Origin: Phycisphaeraceae bacterium
GTDB lineage: Bacteria; Planctomycetota; Phycisphaerae; Phycisphaerales; UBA1924
NCBI GenBank assembly: GCA_009827205.1
Contig: WUAK01000154.1
Location: forward strand, 1-6,796
Direction: 5' to 3'
DNA: 6,796 bases
Shown: positions 1 to 5,700 of the stretch, piece after piece
Layout: each line of letters begins with the position of its first letter
How positions within the stretch are numbered: position 1 is the stretch's first letter
Translations under genes and position numbers: made by a program
Notes under the pieces: model-generated
What the model was told of the DNA's origin: nothing
The model's input: the letters and a program-made list of their open reading frames with translations, nothing else
Databases searched by the model: none

Positions 1-948
1 CCGGCCCCAGCCGTAGGAGAAATCGCCGCCTGTTCTCTTGAACCCGTTGTCGTTCTTCGATACATACACGCGGTCCGAGCCCGCGGACTGGAAGACGATC
101 GAACCTCGGGCGATGCGCGGAAGGATGCTCGCTGCGGTGGCATCCGGATTCGCCGCAGCGCTTGGGCTGCCGAGGATCGCGGTCAGGTGGATCGGGATAT
201 TTCCGGTTTCATCAATACCGAGCAGGCTTGTCTCTTTCTGGTCGATCTGACGCTCACCGAGACCGGTGGACTGGAGGTATACAGCATTTTGGGCCCAGTA
301 AAAGTGGGTTGGCTCAGTGCCAGCAGTTGAACGAAGCTGAGCAAAGTCTTCCAGGTCAGATTCGGCGGTCATTTCTGGCCCTAAGTCATTTTCCGCCCAT
401 GCGAGGATGGGCATGCCCCACGCGTCGATGACTTCGGGGATCTCAGCGTGGTCGCTGTTGCCGGTGACGCCGCCCTCGACGGTCGCGTAGTCCTTGGGCT
501 TGGGGGTGAAGTAGCCCTTGGCGCTCTCACCGATGTTGACAAGCGCGGGATCGACCTCGATCTCGCCCGCGACTGTGGGTCCGACCTGCAGCGCGCTGCT
601 GCTCGTAATTCCATTATTCGTGACGGGGCCCCCGACGAGGTCGAGCATGATGTTCTGCATCTGCGAGAACCCACGGGTGATGTTCTGCTCGTCGCCCATC
701 TCTTCCGGGGTGAAGTAGCCCGGGGCGCGGCCTTCGTCGATCTTGAACTGCTCGACGGAGAGTGTCAGGTCCTTGACGAGCGAATCGGTCGAAGCCTTCT
801 TGGCCAACTCACGCGCGAAGCCCAGCGCGGGGACCGTGATCCCGATGACGACCGCGATGATGGTGATCACGACCAGCAGCTCGATGAGCGTAAAGCCCGG
901 TCGGCGGATGGTGTGTGTTGACGTGCGCGCTGCCGCCTCGCGTTTCAT
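1..948 (-). CDS. Prepilin-type N-terminal cleavage/methylation domain protein (pseudopilin-like), partial at C-terminus
   Basis: The frame is open from an ATG at 948-946 to the window edge, giving 316 residues with no stop. A Shine-Dalgarno-like AGGAG (956-960) lies 7 bases before the ATG. The N-terminus is a class III signal: a basic leader of about 18 residues ending RRPG, then F19-T-L-I-E23-L-L-V-V and a hydrophobic helix to about residue 44. Gly18 (-1), Phe19 (+1) and Glu23 (+5) are the residues a prepilin peptidase and N-methylase need. The protein should be processed in the inner membrane and assembled into a pilus or type II secretion-like fibre. Downstream, DAWGMP (175-180) resembles the DPWGxP motif of GspG-like pseudopilins, and SAGSD (288-292) resembles the late SAGPD motif common in planctomycete prepilins, so probably only a short C-terminal part is missing. 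The sequence GYFTP occurs twice (77-81 and 145-149). The exact subfamily and substrate are unknown. It is transcribed divergently from the YrdC-phosphatase gene. Confidence 0.85.
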   Translation of the reverse strand, partial: MKREAAARTSTHTIRRPGFTLIELLVVITIIAVVIGITVPALGFARELAKKASTDSLVKDLTLSVEQFKIDEGRAPGYFTPEEMGDEQNITRGFSQMQNIMLDLVGGPVTNNGITSSSALQVGPTVAGEIEVDPALVNIGESAKGYFTPKPKDYATVEGGVTGNSDHAEIPEVIDAWGMPILAWAENDLGPEMTAESDLEDFAQLRSTAGTEPTHFYWAQNAVYLQSTGLGERQIDQKETSLLGIDETGNIPIHLTAILGSPSAAANPDATAASILPRIARGSIVFQSAGSDRVYVSKNDNGFKRTGGDFSYGWGR

Positions 949-955
949 AACCGGA

Positions 956-960
956 CTCCT
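956..960 (-). promoter_or_regulatory. Ribosome binding site of the prepilin-like gene
   Basis: The minus strand reads AGGAG, 7 bases upstream of the ATG at 948-946. It supports this start, which also gives a normal-length prepilin leader. Confidence 0.7.
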
Positions 961-969
961 GCTGGTGTT

Positions 970-989
970 GCCCGGGCTCATCGCCGGGC
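970..989 (-). repeat. Inverted repeat in the leader of the prepilin-like gene
   Basis: GCCCGG (970-975) pairs with CCGGGC (984-989) across an 8-base loop. It would form a short hairpin in the prepilin mRNA leader about 10 bases upstream of the AGGAG. In GC-rich DNA a 6-bp stem can arise by chance, so a function is only possible. No convincing promoter for the minus-strand gene was found in 949-1156. Confidence 0.3.
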
Positions 990-1062
990 GGATGGGCTGC
1001 CTGTCTTAGGACACTATTCGCGGCCCGATGCCGGTGTGTTCTGGACCCGGCACCAAACGGAT

Positions 1063-1082
1063 CCCGGTGTCTTTACACCGGG
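1063..1082. repeat. Perfect 8-bp inverted repeat next to the promoter, operator candidate
   Basis: CCCGGTGT (1063-1070) and ACACCGGG (1075-1082) are perfect inverted copies around the 4-base loop CTTT. G1060-A1061 can extend the stem against T1083-C1084 with one bulged base. The repeat ends 3 bases before the proposed -35 box at 1086. No T-tract follows on either strand, so it does not look like an intrinsic terminator. A third copy of CCGGTGT lies at 1032-1038, 32 bases (about three helical turns) from the matching base at 1064. Position and symmetry suit a repressor or activator site in a divergent control region; alternatively it is a hairpin in the leader of the minus-strand gene. Confidence 0.5.
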
Positions 1083-1085
1083 TCA

Positions 1086-1115
1086 CTGACAAGTATACGG
1101 GAAATCAGCTAGAAT
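1086..1115 (+). promoter_or_regulatory. Sigma70-like promoter for the YrdC-phosphatase/rpiB operon
   Basis: CTGACA at 1086-1091 (5 of 6 to TTGACA) and TAGAAT at 1110-1115 (5 of 6 to TATAAT) are separated by 18 bases, in a locally AT-richer patch. Transcription would start near 1122, leaving a leader of about 35 bases before the GTG at 1157. This is sequence matching only; spacing is one base above the optimum. Confidence 0.5.
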
Positions 1116-1124
1116 CCTCCGTAA

Positions 1125-1151
1125 TCCCCGCTCGGGGGCCCGAAACGGGGA
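1125..1151 (+). promoter_or_regulatory. Leader hairpin covering the putative ribosome binding site
   Basis: TCCCCG (1125-1130) pairs with CGGGGA (1146-1151). Inside this stem TCGG (1132-1135) pairs with CCGA (1140-1143) around a GGGC loop, with a small C versus AA internal loop between the two helices. The 3' arm contains GGGGA (1147-1151), the best ribosome-binding candidate for the GTG at 1157, at 5 bases spacing. If transcription starts near 1122 the hairpin forms at the very 5' end of the mRNA and would hide this site. Regulation by it is inference. Confidence 0.4.
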
Positions 1152-1156
1152 CTTTC

Positions 1157-2260
1157 GTGTCGAATACCAGCCAGATCTCAGTGCTCAAGCCTTCGGAATC
1201 GGCTTACAAGGCTGCGGCGGCGGCGTTGGCTCGGGGTGAGTTGGTCATCCTGCCGACCGAGACTATCTACGGCGTATTCGGCGATCCCGAGAGCCAGCAG
1301 GCGATCGAGGGCATGACCAAGATCTTTGGTCCGGTCCCGGTTTCACTCGCCGGCTGGCATGCGCCGAGCCTTGAGCTCGCGCTCGAGCGCGCGAACGTCA
1401 CCCACCCGGTGCACCGCCGGATGCTGGAGCGCCTGCTGCCTGGTCCCGTGGGGTTCATATTCGAATCCGGAGATTCTGTGCGCGTGCCAGACAACGCCGC
1501 GGCGCTCGCGGTGCTGCAGACCGCACACGACGCGGGGCACACGAACATCTTCTCAATCGGTCTCATGAGGGATGACTTCGGAAAGGGTGACGAGATCGAA
1601 CCGCTGCTGAAGAACGACTCGATCCGCCAGCAGCTCACCGACGCGGGTGTCACGGTCGTCATCGATGTGGGCCAGACAGCGCTAGGCCGACCATCGACAA
1701 TTCTGAGGTTTACAAACGACGGCGGGTACGAGATCACCCGCGAGGGACCGGTCGGTGAGCGTTTCATCTCTGAACAGCTCCGCCGAAGACTCCTCTTTGT
1801 GTGCACGGGCAACACGTGCCGAAGCCCGATGGCAAGTGCGATCGCGGTGCGCGTGCTGCTCGAGCAAGGGGAACCGGAAGACCTCTTCGAGGTCAGCTCC
1901 GCAGGAACGATGGCCGCCACAGGTGCACCGATGACACCCGAGGCTGCCCAGGCGCTGCGAAAGCTTGGCTACGAACCCGATTCGCACGAATCGAAGCCCG
2001 TCACAGCAGCCGATGTACAGCGAGCAGACGAGATCTATGGGCTCACACGCTCGCACGTGAACGCCATGAAGGACGCTTTCCCTGGCGCGGCCTGGAAAGT
2101 CTCGCTGCTCGACCCGGACGGCAACGATATCCCTGACCCCATCGGGCTCCCGGCGAGCGTATACGATGAGACGTGCAGGACACTTGAGTCGTCCATCCGC
2201 AGTCGCCTGGTCATGCCCAGTGCAGGGGCCGAGCGACAGGAACGAGGAGCCGGGGCATGA
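1157..2260 (+). CDS. YrdC/Sua5-like domain fused to low-molecular-weight (arginine-type) protein phosphatase
   Basis: The protein has 367 residues from a GTG start. I chose GTG 1157 over the in-frame ATG at 1028 because the extra 43 residues match no domain, lack a ribosome binding site, and contain the hairpin and predicted promoter. Residues about 10-200 are YrdC-like: PTETIYG (33-39), LPGPVGFI (94-101), VRVPD (108-112) and PSTI (179-182). Of the KxR and SxN residues needed by threonylcarbamoyl-AMP synthases, only K55 and S133 remain; the partners are F57 and G135. Residues 211-355 are a low-molecular-weight phosphatase: nucleophile C216 and R222 in CTGNTCRS, H277-E-S-K-P, and the general acid D327 in IPDPIG. 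Thr220 in the loop is the residue that makes Bacillus YwlE prefer phosphoarginine; tyrosine phosphatases usually have Ile there. The protein is predicted cytoplasmic. It is cotranscribed with rpiB through a 4-base overlap. The domain assignment is firm; arginine specificity and loss of YrdC activity are inferred. Confidence 0.88.
   Translation: MSNTSQISVLKPSESAYKAAAAALARGELVILPTETIYGVFGDPESQQAIEGMTKIFGPVPVSLAGWHAPSLELALERANVTHPVHRRMLERLLPGPVGFIFESGDSVRVPDNAAALAVLQTAHDAGHTNIFSIGLMRDDFGKGDEIEPLLKNDSIRQQLTDAGVTVVIDVGQTALGRPSTILRFTNDGGYEITREGPVGERFISEQLRRRLLFVCTGNTCRSPMASAIAVRVLLEQGEPEDLFEVSSAGTMAATGAPMTPEAAQALRKLGYEPDSHESKPVTAADVQRADEIYGLTRSHVNAMKDAFPGAAWKVSLLDPDGNDIPDPIGLPASVYDETCRTLESSIRSRLVMPSAGAERQERGAGA
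2244..2249 (+). promoter_or_regulatory. Ribosome binding site of rpiB inside the upstream gene
   Basis: GAGGAG lies 7 bases before the ATG at 2257, within the last codons of the phosphatase fusion. With the overlapping ATGA it indicates translational coupling and fixes the rpiB start. Confidence 0.75.
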
Positions 2261-2721
2261 ACGTCGCAATCGGTGCTGATCACAGAGGTTCGGACATCAC
2301 CGACAGGCTGACCCAGTTCCTCGGGGAGCAGGGGCACACTGTTTCCCGTCACGGCTCAGTCGACGGCGAGCCCTGCGACTACCCAGAAGCCGCGTTCAAG
2401 GTCGCCTCTGAGGTCGCCTCGGGCAAGGCCGATAGAGGCGTTCTGGTGTGCGGCACCGGTATCGGGATGTCGATCGCGGCGAACAAGGTCGCGGGTGTCC
2501 GAGCCGCGGTTGTGCACGACGAACTCACCGCTCACCTGTCTCGTGGACACAACGACGCGAACATCGTCTGCCTCTCCGCTGATCTCTTGGGAGATCGCGC
2601 GATGGAGAAGATCGTCGAGGTCTTTCTGAACGACGAGTTCGAGGGCGGGCGCCACGCGAGGCGGATCTCAAAGATCAACGCGATCGAGGCCGGCGCCGAG
2701 CCTTCGTCCGTCGAGGCGTAA
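2257..2721 (+). CDS. rpiB: Ribose-5-phosphate isomerase B (RpiB/LacAB family)
   Basis: The 154-residue protein interconverts ribose 5-phosphate and ribulose 5-phosphate in the cytoplasmic non-oxidative pentose phosphate pathway. The family signatures are complete: GADHRG (6-11), DYPEAA (41-46), VCGTGIGMSIAANK (64-77) with catalytic C65 at the same position as in E. coli RpiB, VRAAVVHD (81-88), SRGHNDANI (95-103) with the active-site H98, and FEGGRHARRI near residues 128-137. The length is normal for the family. The C-terminal tail after ISKINAIE is short, acidic and probably disordered. The ATG overlaps the TGA of the preceding gene (ATGA), so the two are translated from one mRNA. RpiB downstream of Sua5-like and YwlE-like modules matches the Bacillus ywlC-ywlE-ywlF order. 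Allose-6-phosphate isomerase activity is a less likely alternative, as no allose genes are nearby. Confidence 0.95.
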   Translation: MNVAIGADHRGSDITDRLTQFLGEQGHTVSRHGSVDGEPCDYPEAAFKVASEVASGKADRGVLVCGTGIGMSIAANKVAGVRAAVVHDELTAHLSRGHNDANIVCLSADLLGDRAMEKIVEVFLNDEFEGGRHARRISKINAIEAGAEPSSVEA

Positions 2722-2735
2722 GCACACACCGTTCT
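2722..2735. other. 14-base convergent gap between rpiB and the propeller gene
   Basis: Only 14 bases separate the rpiB TAA from the TAG of the minus-strand gene. No hairpin with a T-tract is visible on either strand, so the two transcripts probably overlap at their 3' ends or end by a Rho-dependent mechanism. Confidence 0.6.
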
Positions 2736-5700
2736 CTACTGATCAGCAGGCTTGTGCGGCGCGTCGTACACGAGTGTCGCGTTACCCGCCGTGATGACGA
2801 TGTGCCCATCGAGCAACGCAACGCTCTCCGGCTCGTGGAGCAAACGAAGGTCCGCGTGTCCGAGCAGAAGCCCGGACCTGGCGTTGAGCAGCGACAGCGT
2901 GTACACAGATCCTGATTCGAAATGCGGTGCGCCGTCGACATCGAGCATCGCGAACACATCTTCGCCGCGGACGGGCGGCAGCACGCGCTCAGCACCTGCT
3001 GCCGCATCTCCGCCTACGAGCGAGCCCGACTGATCGAACACGATCATCCCCCGGTCGGTCACAAAGACCACCTCGCGATCGGCGCCCTCGTATAGCGAGA
3101 TGAGAGACGACCCGCCCACGCGTGAAAGATCCTCAAGCGGCGCATCGCGGAGTTCGCCCGAATCCATGTCGATCTGCCAGAGCTGTCTGTCCGGGCCCAA
3201 CACGACAGCGCGACCCTGCACGAGCCAGGCATCACCTGTAAGCCGAACCGCCGGGTCGTTGATCGCCCAGAGCTGCGTTCTGCGCTTCGGATCGCTAAAC
3301 ACAACACCAGCGTCGAGCCCGACGAGAATGCGCCCGGATCTGTCCGTCCGCACCCAGCGGAACAGGCTTGTGTGCCCGTCATCAAACTGCAGCGGTTGCT
3401 TGGTCTCTATGTCGTAAGACGCAACCAGCGGGACCACACCCGCGGCTTCGCCCGCGAGCGGATCCGCGGGCCGCTCACCCCCGAGGACAAGCACGCCCCC
3501 AGAGAGCGATGCTTCGTACACCACCGGGACATCGAGAGTCGCCGCCCAAACGGTGTCCCCTCGCACACGGTCGAAAACCGCCGACCGACCCGTGCGCTCA
3601 ACGAGTGCAACGTGGCGATCTCCCAGCACGACCATGATGTCGCTCAGCCTGCTCGGTCCGTCGAGTGGAGTTTCGACGAGTCCTGTGCGTCGGCGGTCTG
3701 GCTCATCTTCAAACAGATCCCCGAACGGCGGCGTACGCCAGCGCGTCTGCCCCGTGACGGTGTCGATCATCTCAAAGCTTGCCTCGGCTGAGCCTCCCCA
3801 GAGCAGCAGCGCGCTCGATGGTTGGAGCTGAACGAGCGACACGCTCGTTCCCGCTGGGGCACTCCGGGACCAGATCGGCGCCAACGCTCCGGGTACATCC
3901 GCGGCTACAACCCTCGGATCGAAACCGAGCTCTTCGGTTGCTTCGCCCTCGATGCCGAAGAGCGCCAACTGACCGGCTTCCCTTGAGTACAGCATGAGGT
4001 GGTCACGCGGCACGGAGCCTTTCGAGCTCAGGGGCTCCACAATCGACCACCCGATGAGCGCCTGACTCATCCGCTGGACTTCGAAACCCACTCGAGGCAA
4101 GCGCGAGATCCCCGCAAGACGCTCTGCGAGCATCTCAGATAACTCCGCCGCGACGATCGGTTCACCGAAGTACGTCAGTCTGATCCCGGGTCGCTGCTCG
4201 AGCACACGGTCGAGTGCCTGACTCGCCGCGAAGAGCCGGTCCGCCTCTGCCAGCGAGCGCACGAGCCTGCCAGCGATCTCTCCTGTGATCTGCGACGCGG
4301 GCTCTCGCCTGCTGGACATCGACCCGAGTGCATCGAGAGCGTTCTCAAGCGAAGCGATCGAGCGATCGAGCCGACCTGCGGCTGTGTGCGCATCGCTCGC
4401 GGCAAGAAGCGCCTCTGGCGCGATACGCGAAACCGGGTACCGCCTGGCGAGCGACTCCAGAGACTCGGCGCTTGCGCGCTGCGGATTAGAGGTCAACGAG
4501 TTGTAGAGCTCGCGCGCCTGTGTATCGAACTCGGAGTATGCACGAGGGTGGTCGCGCACAAGCGCACCGAGTGCGTCTCGCGCAGCAAGCTCGGCGCGCT
4601 GGCTGTGACGACCCTGCGTGTGCTGCGCCGAGGCGAGTGAATCATCGAGCAGGATGGACTGGTACGCCTGCGCCGCGTCCTCCCACTCTCGCTGGAGGCG
4701 TGCGAACCGGGCAAGCTCCATGAGATACCCGACACGCTGGTCGGGGCGGCTCGCGGCTTGTCCGAGACGCTCAATCAACTCGCCCCGCTGCCTGGGTGAG
4801 ATCGTCTGCGCCTCGACGAGCGAGCCCCTCCGGGCAAGATCAGCGGTCAGCATCGCAGAGAGCGACGCGAACAACCGGTCGCGCGCGACGCGTGCGCGCT
4901 CCGACTCGCCGAGACGATCGATCGACGCGAGCGCCGAGTCTGCAGCGTCGGCGATACGCCCCACCACGCCTGCTCGGTACGCAAGCTCCGCGAACGTGAG
5001 CGCAATGTCGGGGTCGTCGGGCGATTCCTCCATCCGGCGCATCAGGGTTTCTTCAGCGGTCGGCCAAGGCAAGTAGGTATGAACGAATGAGCCGTCGGCG
5101 ACAATCAGCTGATCACCGAGCGCCGTCGGCGCACCTGGGTAATCAAGATCGATGTCTGTGCCGGATTGATCTGGCCTCGCCGGGTCGATCAGCCTTGTGC
5201 CCGAATCTGTCGGGACGAGCAGTTTGTTGCCCACGAGCCTGACTCTTCCACGTGCGCGCTCTTCTGAATCGAGGATCTCGGCGGGCTCTGCCGAAGCGAT
5301 CTCGTCGATCGGGAGTGTTGTGAGTGAAGCGCCGACACAGATGAGGCGATCGCTCGATCGGAGGATGTAGTCGGGCCAGCCCAGGCTAGACGCCTCGCGC
5401 TCTGTGATGAGTTCGCCCGAGAGCCTGTTGAATACCTGTACCGAGAGCTGATCAGGCGCGAGCACGATGAGCCGATCACCGACGATGATCGGCGCGGTCT
5501 GCTGCCAGGGCTGACGGTTCGATCCTGTGTAGCCCTCCTCGCCGCCCAGCCTGCGGATCCATACCGGCTCGCCTGAGTGCGCATCGAGTGCTGCGATGAC
5601 GCCCAGCGGGTCAGAGCGGAAGATCACGCCCTCGCGCTCGACCGCCAGGTGCGCAATGCGCTCGATTCTCTGGCTCGGAGCTACGCCAGCGGTGCCGAGC

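Noticed and set aside
448..921. 157-residue plus-strand open frame starting near 448
   Set aside because: It is antisense to the prepilin-like gene, which has a clear N-terminal methylation motif and ribosome binding site. The antisense product is rich in Asp and Arg and resembles no family.
1063..1082. Intrinsic terminator
   Set aside because: The stem is strong, but no run of T follows on either strand and it sits between divergent genes next to a promoter.
1267..2269. Minus-strand open frames of 217 and 195 residues opposite the YrdC-phosphatase gene
   Set aside because: They are antisense shadows of a firmly identified coding region in GC-rich DNA. Their products are Ser/Arg/Cys rich without recognisable motifs.
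4344..4372. Clustered GCGATCGA-type octamers within the large gene
   Set aside because: They encode ordinary helical-repeat codons and reflect codon bias; no regular spacing or array structure is seen.
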